Source: Rhodanobacteraceae bacterium
GTDB lineage: Bacteria; Pseudomonadota; Gammaproteobacteria; Xanthomonadales; Rhodanobacteraceae
Assembly: GCA_030123585.1 (NCBI GenBank)
Contig: CP126120.1
Coordinates: 1,116,001-1,180,000 of the forward strand
Length of the DNA: 64,000 nt
Reading direction: 5' to 3'
The position numbers were made by a program, and so were the translations under genes. Position 1 is the stretch's first letter. Each line of letters begins with the position of its first letter. Shown here piece after piece: positions 50,061 through 58,862 of this stretch. Below the pieces are notes generated by a model. The model worked only from the letters and a program-made list of their open reading frames with translations, was not told where the DNA came from and searched no databases.

Positions 50061-51779
50061 TCACTCACGCGTGACCGTTGACAACACCATCTGCACACCG
50101 GGAAGGTCGCGGCGCACGTCACCCGCGATCGTTCCATAGATACCCGACGGCAGTGCCGTCGTCGTCCGCCCCACGATCACCCCGTAGCATCCGTTCGTCG
50201 CCTTCGTCGTGAGTGTGATCGAGATCGGCCCAGCCATCTGCAAAGCCTGCGGCAGCTTCAGGACGACAGATCTTGGCGACCATGAAATCGACTCGGGTTC
50301 GAATGCCGCGCTGATCGTCTCTCCGGACGGCAGGTCCACCCGCGCGTTCAGGTCCCCATTCATCGCCGCGTCCTGTTCTTCAGGACCCAGGTTCATCGTG
50401 CGCTGGAACACCGGAACCCGCAACTCCCGAATGCCCGAATGGGCCGGCAGCGTCCAGCGTTGCTGCAGTCCGGTCGTTGAACTGATGCGGCAATCCAACT
50501 GATGGGGCAACTCCGGTGATGTGTCCAGCGCGGCGCCACCCGCCGGCACCGCTCGAACCGCGCGCGCCAGCGGCACTCGCACCGACGCCTCACAGACCAG
50601 CGGCTCGATGTGATGATCTCGATCGAACCGCAGCGGCCACCAATAGGTATTCGCAATGGCCTGGTTGTTGTCCCCATGCACCAGCACACGTCCCGAATCC
50701 GTTGGACTCGACCTGTACTGCATGATCCCTTCAAGTACGAGCGGGCCCGACGGTGTCGGGAGAACGTTGGCGCCTTTGTCTTGCCCCATGCAACCGTCGC
50801 CGGACAGTTGCGTCGGCTGCAGCGGATTCGTGATCGCACCCGCGCCATTCGTCCACGGACCAAGCGGCGCCCGCGCCATCAGATAAGAAATCGTCGTCGA
50901 CGGACAATTGGGACAGGTGTGGCCGCCCACCAGATACCAATATCCCTCGTGCTCGAAAAAACCGATGCCCTCGAAGCTGGCGTGCGACATGACGCGCACC
51001 GCCTCCCCGGTTGTTCCGGTCAGGTCCGGATTGAGCTTCTGCACCCACACGTCCCAGTCGGGCACGCCGTTCACCATGTCCGCCATCACGTCGCTCGCGA
51101 CATAGGCCGACCCATCGGGTTCCACCATGATGTCCAGGTCGTGACTGAGATATCGTCCGCTCGGCTTGATCACGTTCCCCCAAGGACCGCCCGGTGAGGT
51201 GGACTGCGCAATGTAATAGCCGTGCGGTCCCACAAACCACATCAGGTATCGGTGCCGCGTCGCGCTCCACACCACTTGCGGCTTTTGATTGCCGACCTGC
51301 TTACCGTCGACCATGGGGATATAGTCGCGGTCGGCAACGTGCCAGTGCACGAGATCAGGCGACGACAGCGACACGATCCCGCACTCGGGTTTATCGTTGC
51401 GAGTCGCATCCTCGGGCCGGTTATGACCGAATGCCATCGTTCCGCAGCCCCACTCGCGTCCGTACATCCAATATTGGCCTTCGAAGTACGCAAGATGCGC
51501 CTCATGCGCATCGATCGCGCTGCCGTCAACGTCGATCGCCGTATTCACAGGACCATACTTGAGAGGAAAACGCGGACTCGCTGGTAAACCGTCGTCCCCA
51601 TGAAGCAGATCCGGCACAAAGTTGTTCAGAACTGCCACCGCCCGCACCGCGGCTCCTGAGGAAGGTCGCGCTTCAATCGCCGCCGCGCTCGCCGCGATAA
51701 CGACAACACAAATGAGCAGCACCAAACCGGCCAAGGCCACTGCGGGCTTGCGTAGAGTCGGACTTTGGAAGGACGGCAT
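50061..51779 (-). CDS. GH43-like glycoside hydrolase (secreted)
   Basis: 572 aa. An N-terminal hydrophobic segment (LAGLVLLICVVVIAASAAAI) is a signal anchor. A five-bladed propeller like family GH43 follows: DVDGSAIDAHEAHLAYFEGQ then YWMYGREWGCG, GIVSLSSPDLVHWH, HDLDIMVEPDGSAYVASD and ASFEGIGFFEHEGYWYLVGG. The 'DVDG..I.AHEA' strand resembles the exo-beta-1,3-galactanase type. ATG at 51779 has a 'ggggg' ribosome binding site and is preferred to 51857. It is inserted, in opposite orientation, between two paralogous S10 genes and is less GC-rich than they are. Substrate is unknown. Confidence 0.75.
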   Translation of the reverse strand: MPSFQSPTLRKPAVALAGLVLLICVVVIAASAAAIEARPSSGAAVRAVAVLNNFVPDLLHGDDGLPASPRFPLKYGPVNTAIDVDGSAIDAHEAHLAYFEGQYWMYGREWGCGTMAFGHNRPEDATRNDKPECGIVSLSSPDLVHWHVADRDYIPMVDGKQVGNQKPQVVWSATRHRYLMWFVGPHGYYIAQSTSPGGPWGNVIKPSGRYLSHDLDIMVEPDGSAYVASDVMADMVNGVPDWDVWVQKLNPDLTGTTGEAVRVMSHASFEGIGFFEHEGYWYLVGGHTCPNCPSTTISYLMARAPLGPWTNGAGAITNPLQPTQLSGDGCMGQDKGANVLPTPSGPLVLEGIMQYRSSPTDSGRVLVHGDNNQAIANTYWWPLRFDRDHHIEPLVCEASVRVPLARAVRAVPAGGAALDTSPELPHQLDCRISSTTGLQQRWTLPAHSGIRELRVPVFQRTMNLGPEEQDAAMNGDLNARVDLPSGETISAAFEPESISWSPRSVVLKLPQALQMAGPISITLTTKATNGCYGVIVGRTTTALPSGIYGTIAGDVRRDLPGVQMVLSTVTRE

Positions 51780-52215
51780 CGGAATCGCCCCCGTTTTTGC
51801 TGATTCAGTCGGACCGCGACGCCCAGACAAACAAGGGGGCGGAGGCAATTGGTTCATGAAGAAAACGGATCGGCTCCACCTTTCTGCACGGATTCAAACG
51901 AAAACCTGCATCCCGGGTGTCGTCCTAACCATCACGCCACATTCGCCTTGCCCAAGTCGACGCTTCCCGCTTCCAACCGGTGCATGAAACGCCTGATGCT
52001 CAGCCCATGGTAGCGCCGGACGCGCCAGCTTCGTCGCAATGGCACCTGGTGCGTCGCGTGCCCGTGCGATGGGCACCCCGACATTGCATCCGCCACGGAA
52101 TCCGCTCCGCCATGACTTTCGGCGTATGTCCTCGCCCGCACATGCGCGCATACTCGGGCGGCTCCGGCGTGTCGACGCGCCGGACCCTACCGTCCAGACC
52201 CTCCGGAAAACGCCC
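51780..52215. other. Region upstream of S10 copy 2
   Basis: This 436-bp gap contains a copy of the sequence beyond the first S10 terminator (51784-51808, compare 49921-49947), a small hairpin at 52058-52076 and the promoter block at 52145-52154. The start region of the GH43-like gene is at one end and S10 copy 2 at the other. No further gene is supported. Confidence 0.5.
52145..52154 (+). promoter_or_regulatory. Promoter block before S10 copy 2
   Basis: Copy of the 'cgcgcatact' element at 48171-48180, at nearly the same distance (62 bp) from the start codon. Confidence 0.35.
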
Positions 52216-53859
52216 ATGAAAGCCCACCGCCTCGCCGTCGCCCTCGCCTCGCTGCTGCTGTGCAGCGCACCCGCCTTCGCCGCGCCGCCTTCCAGCGCCG
52301 CCAGCTCCGCGCCCGCCAGCGCGAACAAGAGCGACCAGTCCGAATCGCTGATCCAGAAGCTGTCGAAACCGCTGGAGTCCACCACCACCGGCACGGTGAC
52401 GGTGGAAGGCAAGGCGATCAGCTACAAGGCCGTCGCCGGCACGCTGGTGCTGGATGGCACCGGGGTCAACGAGGGCACGCCGCAGGTGGCGATGAGCTAC
52501 GTCGCGTATTTCAAGCAGGGCGCCGATCCGTCCAAGCGTCCCGTGACCTTCATCTACAACGGCGGCCCGGGTTCATCGACCGTGTGGCTGCACATGGGCG
52601 CGTGGGGTCCCAAGCGCATCGTCACCAACGACGACACGCACACGCCCGCCGCGCCGTACCAACTGGTCAACAACGACTACAGCCTGCTGGATGCGAGCGA
52701 CCTCGTCTTCATCGATATGCCCGGCACCGGCTTCGGCCGCCTGCTCAGCCAGGGCAAGGACGAAGCCGAGCGCGCCAAGAGCCACAAGGAACTGGCCAAG
52801 GAATACTGGGGCATCGACGGCGACGCGCAGGCCTTCGCGCGTTTCATCACCCAGTTCCTGTCGAAGTACGACCGCTGGAACTCGCCCAAGTACCTGTTCG
52901 GCGAAAGCTACGGCACCACCCGTTCGGCGGTGCTCGCGAACGTGCTGCAGCGCCAGTACAACGTCGACCTCAACGGCGTGATGCTGCTGTCGCAGATCCT
53001 CAACTTCTCGCTCAGCATCGACGGCGCGGACATGAACCCCGGCGTCGACATGTCCTACGTGCTGGCGCTGCCGACCTTCGCCGCCACCGCGTGGTACCAC
53101 CACAAGCTGCCGAAATACCGCGGCGGCCTTGCACCGCTGCTCGAAGAAGCCACCCACTGGGCCACCACCGACTACGAACAGGCGCTGGCCGCGGGCTCGA
53201 CCCTGAGCGCCGCGAAGAAACAGCAGGTCGCGCAGAAGCTGAGCGACTTCACCGGCCTGCCGGTGGCGTATCTGCTGAAGGCCGACCTGCGCGTCACCGG
53301 CGGCATGTTCGAACAGCAATTGCTGAGCGGTGCCGACGACGACACAGGCCGCCTCGACACGCGCTTCTCGGGCCCATCCATGGACCCGCTCGCCAAGACC
53401 ACGGAATACGACCCACAGTCCGCAGCGATCAGTTCAGCCTATGTGTCGGCGTTCAACAACTACGTGCGCAACGACCTGAAGTTCGGCGAAGGCATGACCT
53501 TCCGGCCGTCCGTGTACGGCGCCGACGACTTCCAGTGGGACTGGAAGCACAAGGCGCCGGGCCAGCGCTTCTCGCGCGGCGGCACGCCCAACGTGATGCT
53601 CGATCTCGCGGTGGCGATGAAATACAACCCCAACCTCAAGGTGAAACTGTTCGGCGGTTTCTACGACCTCGCTACGCCGTTCTACACCGCGGTATACGAG
53701 ATGGAACACCTGCCGATTCCGGAATCGCTGCAGAAGAACATCTCCTACGCGTTCTTCCCTTCGGGCCACATGGTGTACGCCCACCTGCCGTCGCTGCACC
53801 AGTTGCACGACGACGCCGCGGCCTTCATCGACGCAACGGACAACCAGAGCGGCAAGTAG
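52216..53859 (+). CDS. Secreted S10 family serine carboxypeptidase (copy 2)
   Basis: 547 aa with a signal peptide (LAVALASLLLCSAPAFAAPP). The same catalytic features as copy 1 are intact: YLFGESYGTTRSAV, YNGGPGSSTVWLHMG, GGFYDLATPF, PSGHMVYAHLPS. Large blocks are identical to copy 1, with differences clustered in the N-terminal linker and around the segment GLAPLLEEATHWATTDYEQA. It arose by tandem duplication that included promoter and terminator. Both copies look functional, so they may differ in substrate preference. Confidence 0.93.
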   Translation: MKAHRLAVALASLLLCSAPAFAAPPSSAASSAPASANKSDQSESLIQKLSKPLESTTTGTVTVEGKAISYKAVAGTLVLDGTGVNEGTPQVAMSYVAYFKQGADPSKRPVTFIYNGGPGSSTVWLHMGAWGPKRIVTNDDTHTPAAPYQLVNNDYSLLDASDLVFIDMPGTGFGRLLSQGKDEAERAKSHKELAKEYWGIDGDAQAFARFITQFLSKYDRWNSPKYLFGESYGTTRSAVLANVLQRQYNVDLNGVMLLSQILNFSLSIDGADMNPGVDMSYVLALPTFAATAWYHHKLPKYRGGLAPLLEEATHWATTDYEQALAAGSTLSAAKKQQVAQKLSDFTGLPVAYLLKADLRVTGGMFEQQLLSGADDDTGRLDTRFSGPSMDPLAKTTEYDPQSAAISSAYVSAFNNYVRNDLKFGEGMTFRPSVYGADDFQWDWKHKAPGQRFSRGGTPNVMLDLAVAMKYNPNLKVKLFGGFYDLATPFYTAVYEMEHLPIPESLQKNISYAFFPSGHMVYAHLPSLHQLHDDAAAFIDATDNQSGK

Positions 53860-53887
53860 CCGGTTTCGCAAACGCGACGTGCCCCAA

Positions 53888-53915
53888 CCGGCGCGATGCG
53901 AATCGCGCCGGTTTT
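53888..53915 (+). terminator. Rho-independent terminator of S10 copy 2
   Basis: The same 10-bp stem as at 49907 (ccggcgcgat / atcgcgccgg) with a GCGA loop and a TTTT tail. It lies 28 bp after the stop. Confidence 0.85.
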
Positions 53916-53916
53916 G

Positions 53917-54567
53917 TCATTCCTTTTCGAAGCGCGCGATTTCGTCCAGGGCAGCCTGCGCGCGGCGGATGCTGCCACCCGCGGCGCTGTCGTCCAGCCT
54001 GCGGCCGAATTCGGCGCGCCGCGGATGATGCGCCCAACGGTGGAACCACCAGGTCGCCAGCAAGCCGGCTGCACCGATGGCGAGCTGGATCCAGATCACC
54101 GATGGCGCAGTGTGCATGATCGCGCCACGACTCAGCACCACCAGCAGCGGCGCGGTGAGGAACCACCAGGGCAAACCAACCGCCAGCGCCCCCGCCACCG
54201 CATAGGTGCGGCGCAGGCACAGGAGCTGTCGCTGGATCGTCAGCACCGGCGCGCCGAAATCGATGCGCGCGACGCCGGACTGCACCAGTGCGCCGACCAC
54301 GATCAGGCCGATGCAGTAAAGATGCACCACTATGCCGGACAGCAGCACCGCCGGATCGCGCCAATGCGCGGTCCAGATCGGAGCCAGCACCAACAGACCT
54401 GCTGCACCGACCAGCATCTGCAGTGCCTGCCCCCAGATGAGCGGGCGCAAACCGCGCCGCAGCTTGTCCAGTTTGCGGTCTCGGAACAATTGCACGTCGA
54501 GCGCATACTGCCGATCGAGGCGCGAATCCAATGCCTGCCATGCGAGTTTCATTTCATCGAGTTCCAT
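53917..54567 (-). CDS. Membrane protein, probable partner of the adjacent sigma factor
   Basis: 216 aa. It starts MELDEMKLAWQALDSRLDRQ, a cytoplasmic helix, and has four hydrophobic segments (for example ALQMLVGAAGLLVLAPIW and YAVAGALAVGLPWWFLTAPL). The last 40 residues are again soluble (IRRAQAALDEIARFEKE). No anti-sigma family motif is seen. It overlaps the sigma factor gene by 14 bp, so it is translated with it, and a regulatory role is inferred from that. Confidence 0.7.
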   Translation of the reverse strand: MELDEMKLAWQALDSRLDRQYALDVQLFRDRKLDKLRRGLRPLIWGQALQMLVGAAGLLVLAPIWTAHWRDPAVLLSGIVVHLYCIGLIVVGALVQSGVARIDFGAPVLTIQRQLLCLRRTYAVAGALAVGLPWWFLTAPLLVVLSRGAIMHTAPSVIWIQLAIGAAGLLATWWFHRWAHHPRRAEFGRRLDDSAAGGSIRRAQAALDEIARFEKE

Positions 54568-55117
54568 TTTTCACTCCTGCGGTTTCCGAGGCGGCCATCT
54601 GCCCGCGCAATTTCTGCTTGATGCGACCGATCTTGGTCGCAACATTGGTTTCGCTGATGCCCAGCACCTCGGCGATTTCCGCGTAGCTGCGGTCTTCGAG
54701 ATACAGCAGCACCAGCGCACGGTTCAACGGATCGAGCAGGGCGATGAAGGCATGCAGTCCGGCGATGCGTTGGTCGTGCTGCATGGCTTCGGCGTGCGAT
54801 ACGTCGGCTGCGGCAACTGCTTCCAGGTGCACGTCATCGAGCGGTTCGAGTTGCTCCGCACCGGAACGCTTGACGCTGCGGACGTGTGAAATGGCGACAT
54901 TCAGCGCAACGCGATACATCCACGTCGAGAATTTCGCGCGGCGCGCGTCGAACCCCGGAAACGACCGCCACAACTGCGCGGCGATTTCCTGCGCAAGGTC
55001 GTCGCGATCGTGCGGGTTGTGCGCATACACGCCAGCGACCTTGAACACGATCCGCTGGTGCTCGCGCAACAAGCCTTCGAAGCGTCGCTGGCGTTCCCGG
55101 TCGACCATCAGCATCAT
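54554..55117 (-). CDS. ECF-type RNA polymerase sigma factor
   Basis: 187 aa. Region 2 shows HDRDDLAQEIAAQLWRSFPG and FSTWMYRVALNVAISHVR; region 4 shows ALVLLYLEDRSYAEIAEVLG and SETNVATKIGRIKQKLR. This is a typical two-domain ECF sigma factor. The start at 55117 (MMLMVDRERQRRFEGLLREH) is preferred to the longer frame at 55186. The overlapping downstream membrane protein probably controls it. The regulon cannot be inferred. Confidence 0.88.
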   Translation of the reverse strand: MMLMVDRERQRRFEGLLREHQRIVFKVAGVYAHNPHDRDDLAQEIAAQLWRSFPGFDARRAKFSTWMYRVALNVAISHVRSVKRSGAEQLEPLDDVHLEAVAAADVSHAEAMQHDQRIAGLHAFIALLDPLNRALVLLYLEDRSYAEIAEVLGISETNVATKIGRIKQKLRGQMAASETAGVKNGTR

Positions 55118-55215
55118 CCCGTCCGTTTCCCCATGATTCGCCACGGCGCGGAAAAAATCACGCCCTGCCGGCACGCGCGCCTCCACTACAATGCCCCGCT
55201 CAGGGAGCCCACGCC

Positions 55216-55905
55216 GTGACCATGCCCGTCCTCCACATCAAGCGTTACCTGATCACGGGCCTCCTCGCGTTCATTCCGGTGTGGATCACCTGGGTGGTGT
55301 TCAAGTTCGTGTTCACCCTGCTCGCGGGCGTGGGCGCGCCGCTGGTCACCGGCCTCATCGGACTGATCGGGCTCGGCGCGCCGGATGCGGCCAAGGCGCT
55401 GAACCGCGACTGGGTGGTCTCGATCCTCGCGTTCGTCCTGACCCTGCTCGCGCTGTACCTGCTCGGCTGGCTGTCCACGCGCATGATCGGGCGGCGCATC
55501 CTCGGCCGCGTCGACCGGCTGTTCGAACGCCTGCCGCTGGTCCACACCATCTACGGCGGCGTCAAGAAACTGATGACGCTGATGCGCAACAAGCCGGGCG
55601 GCACGCAGCGCGTGGTGCTGATCGACTTCCCGTCGCCGCAGTTGAAGTCGATCGGCTTCGTCACCCGCACCTTCATCGACGCGGCGGGCCGCGAGATCGC
55701 CGCGGTGTACGTGCCGACCACGCCGAACCCGACCGGCGGCTACCTCGAACTGGTGCCGACCGAACGGCTGGTCATGACCGACTGGAGCATGGACCAGGCG
55801 ATGGCTTTCATCGTCTCGGGCGGCGCGGTCGGCCCCGAGCAGTTGCCCGACACCGACCCGCCCGCGCCGGCGCGGATCGTGCAACCCGGCGTCGCAGCAC
55901 GGTGA
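55216..55905 (+). CDS. DUF502 family membrane protein
   Basis: 229 aa. Two membrane segments (LITGLLAFIPVWITWVVFKF and VVSILAFVLTLLALYLLGWL) are followed by the DUF502 core: LPLVHTIYGGVKKLMTLM, VVLIDFPSPQLKSIGFVTR, VYVPTTPNPTGGYLELVP and AMAFIVSGGAVGPE. The start is GTG at 55216, or ATG at 55222. Function is unknown in bacteria; a membrane-trafficking or transport role has been proposed for plant relatives. It overlaps thpR by 4 bp. Confidence 0.88.
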   Translation: MTMPVLHIKRYLITGLLAFIPVWITWVVFKFVFTLLAGVGAPLVTGLIGLIGLGAPDAAKALNRDWVVSILAFVLTLLALYLLGWLSTRMIGRRILGRVDRLFERLPLVHTIYGGVKKLMTLMRNKPGGTQRVVLIDFPSPQLKSIGFVTRTFIDAAGREIAAVYVPTTPNPTGGYLELVPTERLVMTDWSMDQAMAFIVSGGAVGPEQLPDTDPPAPARIVQPGVAAR

Positions 55906-56480
55906 CGCCCGCGCCGGCCAGCGGCGATCCCGGCAGCCTGCGCTGCTTTCTTGCACTGCTTCCCGACGCCGCCAGCCGCGACGCCTTGCGGCGCTGCCGC
56001 GAAGCGGCCGCGGCTTCGCCCGCCGGCGCGCGCGGCACGCGCTGGATCGATGCCGCAGCACTGCACCTGACGCTGCGTTTCCTCGGCGCGACCACCGGCG
56101 CCCAGGTCGAATACCTCAAGCACATGCTGCCGACATTGGCGCACGGCCTGCCGGCGATCACCGCACGCCGTTGCGCGATCTGGCCCAACCGTGCGCGGCC
56201 GCGCCTGGTGGTGCTGGAACTCGACACGCCCGATGCCCTGGCCGCGCTCGCCGCGGAATGCGAAGCGCTGGCACGCAAGGCCGGCTTCGATCCGGAATCG
56301 CGCGCGTTCAAGGCGCACCTGACGCTGGCGCGCCTGCGTCCCGGCTGCCTGCCGGAGATTCCGTCCGCGCCCGCTGCAGCGCTCGTGTTCGAATCGCTGG
56401 CGCTGATGGCGAGCGACCTGCGGCCGGCCGGAGCAAGCTACCGCAGCCTCGCGAGCGTGGCGTTGCCCGCAAGCACCTGA
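55902..56480 (+). CDS. thpR: RNA 2',3'-cyclic phosphodiesterase (2'-5' RNA ligase family)
   Basis: 192 aa. This family hydrolyses 2',3'-cyclic phosphate ends of RNA. Both HxTx motifs are present, HLTLRFLGATTG and HLTLARLRPG. The GTG start at 55902 overlaps the DUF502 stop by 4 bp (GTGA), indicating translational coupling, and excludes the longer frame. A perfect palindrome follows the stop codon. Confidence 0.9.
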   Translation: MTPAPASGDPGSLRCFLALLPDAASRDALRRCREAAAASPAGARGTRWIDAAALHLTLRFLGATTGAQVEYLKHMLPTLAHGLPAITARRCAIWPNRARPRLVVLELDTPDALAALAAECEALARKAGFDPESRAFKAHLTLARLRPGCLPEIPSAPAAALVFESLALMASDLRPAGASYRSLASVALPAST

Positions 56481-56497
56481 TGCGGTGCGCACCGCAT
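56480..56497. terminator. Palindrome after thpR
   Basis: atgcggtgcgcaccgcat is a perfect 18-bp palindrome directly at the thpR stop. There is no T-run, so its role as terminator is uncertain. Confidence 0.35.
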
Positions 56498-56698
56498 TCC
56501 GCTACACTGTGCATCGTTTGACGCGCCGCACCCCGAACTTCCCTTGCGGATCGACGCGATCGTAGCCACCCGGCGCCGATCCGATCCCCTGCCACTCGCA
56601 CGTCGCGCATACCCGGCGCCGCATCCGCGGCCGCCGTCAATGGTTGCATCTGCTCGCAGCGCGGTTTTGGGAACGCTCCGGGTCAATGGAGATTTCTC

Positions 56699-58066
56699 AT
56701 GACTTTCGAATCGCTCGGGCTCAAGCCCGCGTTGCTGCGCGCGCTCGCCGAACAAGGCTACGCCAGCCCCACCCCGATCCAGGCCGCCGCCATCCCGCAG
56801 GTGCTGGAAGGCCACGACCTCATGGCCGGCGCACAAACCGGCACCGGCAAGACCGCCGCCTTCGCGCTGCCGCTGCTGCAGATGCTGGACGCCGAGCAAC
56901 ACCAGCCTGCGCGCAACCCGCGCGCGCTGGTGCTGACGCCGACGCGCGAGCTTGCCGCGCAGGTCCACGACAACATCCGCGCCTACGGCAAGCATCTGCG
57001 CCTGCGCAGCGGCGCGATCTTCGGCGGCGTCGGCATGGGCGGCCAGGTGCAGTTCCTGCGCCGCGGGCCCGACCTCGTCGTCGCCACGCCCGGCCGCCTG
57101 ATCGATCACCTGCAGCGCCGCAACGTCGATCTCTCCGGGATCCGCTGGTTGGTGCTGGACGAGGCCGACCGCATGCTCGACATGGGCTTCCTGCCGGCGC
57201 TGAAGCAGATCCTCGCCGCACTGCCCCGCGATCGCCAGACACTGCTGTTCTCGGCGACTTTCGCGCCGGAAATCAAGCAGCTTGCGGCCAACTTCATGCG
57301 CTCGCCGCGCGAAGTGCAGATGGCAGCACCCAACGCGGTCGCGGCCGGCGTCAGCCATCGCGTGCATCCGGTCGATGCGGCCAGAAAGCGCGACCTGCTG
57401 CTGCACGTGCTCGCCGCCGACAGCCGCCGCCAGACGCTGGTGTTCGCACGCACCAAGCACGGCTCGGACAAGTTGTGCCGGCACCTCGAACAGCACGGTT
57501 TCCGCGTCGCCGCGATCCACGGCAACAAGAGCCAGAACCAGCGCACCCGCGCGTTGGCCGACTTCAAGCGCGGCAGCACCACCGTGCTGGTCGCGACCGA
57601 CATCGCCGCGCGTGGGCTGGACATCGACCAGTTGCCCGCGGTGGTGAACTACGACCTGCCGATGGTCGCGCAAGACTACGTGCATCGGATTGGCCGCACC
57701 GGCCGCGCCGGCGCCGAAGGCTTGGCGCTGTCGCTGGTCAGCCGCGAGGAAGAAGGTTTGCTGCGCGATATTTACAAGCTGCTGAAACAACCCATTGCGA
57801 TCGAACCCGTCGAAGGATTCGAGGCAACGTGGACGCCGCGTCTCGAACGCGCGGACGCGCCCGCCGTCCGCCCCGGCCAACGGCGCGGCAAGCCCGGCAT
57901 CCGCAAGCCCACCAATCGTCGTGATGGCGGCAAACCCGCCCAAGGGCAGCACAAGCCATCACACGGTTACGCGCACCCCGCACACGCCCGGGCGGCATCC
58001 GATGCCGCGCGCGCGACCACGCGTCCACGCAAGCACCGGAATCGCAACCGCGCGACGCCGCGCTGA
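56699..58066 (+). CDS. DEAD-box ATP-dependent RNA helicase (RhlE-like)
   Basis: 455 aa. The helicase core has all motifs: Q motif near YASPTPIQAAAIP, Walker A AQTGTGKT, PTRELA, LVLDEADRMLDMGF, SATF, TDIAARGLDID and HRIGRTGRAG. The C-terminal 80 residues are basic and low in complexity (RPGQRRGKPGIRKPTNRRDG), typical of RhlE-type RNA-binding tails. It unwinds RNA in ribosome assembly or mRNA decay. A 218-bp leader precedes it. Confidence 0.93.
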   Translation: MTFESLGLKPALLRALAEQGYASPTPIQAAAIPQVLEGHDLMAGAQTGTGKTAAFALPLLQMLDAEQHQPARNPRALVLTPTRELAAQVHDNIRAYGKHLRLRSGAIFGGVGMGGQVQFLRRGPDLVVATPGRLIDHLQRRNVDLSGIRWLVLDEADRMLDMGFLPALKQILAALPRDRQTLLFSATFAPEIKQLAANFMRSPREVQMAAPNAVAAGVSHRVHPVDAARKRDLLLHVLAADSRRQTLVFARTKHGSDKLCRHLEQHGFRVAAIHGNKSQNQRTRALADFKRGSTTVLVATDIAARGLDIDQLPAVVNYDLPMVAQDYVHRIGRTGRAGAEGLALSLVSREEEGLLRDIYKLLKQPIAIEPVEGFEATWTPRLERADAPAVRPGQRRGKPGIRKPTNRRDGGKPAQGQHKPSHGYAHPAHARAASDAARATTRPRKHRNRNRATPR

Positions 58067-58067
58067 T

Positions 58068-58862
58068 TCAGGGTTTCAACGCAAAGTCATCCGCATCCAT
58101 CCACGCCGGAAACTTCTCGCGGAATGCCGCGAGCCTGGCGTGGTCGAGCGCGACGGTGACGACCTGCTCCTGCGCGCCGAGATCGGCCATCGCCTGGCCC
58201 AGGAAATCCAGCACCGCGCTGTCACCCGAATAAGGCAACTGGTTGCCATCGACGCCGACGCGATTGACGCCGATGCAATAACTCAGGTTCTCGATCGCGC
58301 GCGCACGCAGCAGCGTGCGCCAGGCGTAGGCGCGTGCGGCCGGCCAGTTGGCGACGTACAGCACGAGGTCGTAGTCGAAGCCGCGCTGCGCGTCGTGGCG
58401 ATTGCGCGAGAACACCGGGAAGCGCAGGTCGTAGCAGACCAGCGGACAGATCCTCCAGCCCTTCCACTCGACGATCAGCTTGTCGCGGCCGGATGCGTAA
58501 CGCTTGTGCTCGTCGGCGTAGCGGAACAGATGGCGCTTGTCGTAGTGCCGCACTTCGCCATCCGGCGTCGCAAACAGCAGGCGATTGAACACACCCTGCC
58601 CTTCACGCAACTGCACGCTGCCGGTGACGGCGGCGTCGAGTTTCTTCGCCTGCTCGCGCATCCACGCAACCGTCGGCCCGTCCATGCCCTCGGCGTTGTG
58701 GATCGCCTCGTTGGAGAAACCGCTGGTGAAGGTTTCCGGCAACACCACCAGATCGGTCTGCCCGGCCAGTGGCGTGATCATTCCGCCGTAGTAGTCGCGG
58801 TTGCCGGCCGGGTCGTGCCAGCGCGTCGCGCCCTGGACCAATGAAACCCTCAAATCTTGCAT
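58068..58862 (-). CDS. Nitrilase-family amidase (YafV/omega-amidase type)
   Basis: 264 aa. The catalytic Glu-Lys-Cys triad is intact: Glu in DLVVLPETFTSGFSNE, Lys in VRHYDKRHLF and Cys in PLVCYDLRFPVFSR. The group hydrolyses alpha-ketoglutaramate and alpha-ketosuccinamate, products of glutamine-dependent transaminases. It overlaps the aminotransferase gene by 13 bp, which fits a linked role in methionine salvage. Convergent with the helicase gene, stops 1 bp apart. Confidence 0.92.
   Translation of the reverse strand: MQDLRVSLVQGATRWHDPAGNRDYYGGMITPLAGQTDLVVLPETFTSGFSNEAIHNAEGMDGPTVAWMREQAKKLDAAVTGSVQLREGQGVFNRLLFATPDGEVRHYDKRHLFRYADEHKRYASGRDKLIVEWKGWRICPLVCYDLRFPVFSRNRHDAQRGFDYDLVLYVANWPAARAYAWRTLLRARAIENLSYCIGVNRVGVDGNQLPYSGDSAVLDFLGQAMADLGAQEQVVTVALDHARLAAFREKFPAWMDADDFALKP

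Noticed and set aside
52039..52215. N-terminal extension of S10 copy 2
   Set aside because: The extension precedes a normal signal peptide and lies over the conserved promoter block, so translation from 52216 is far more likely.
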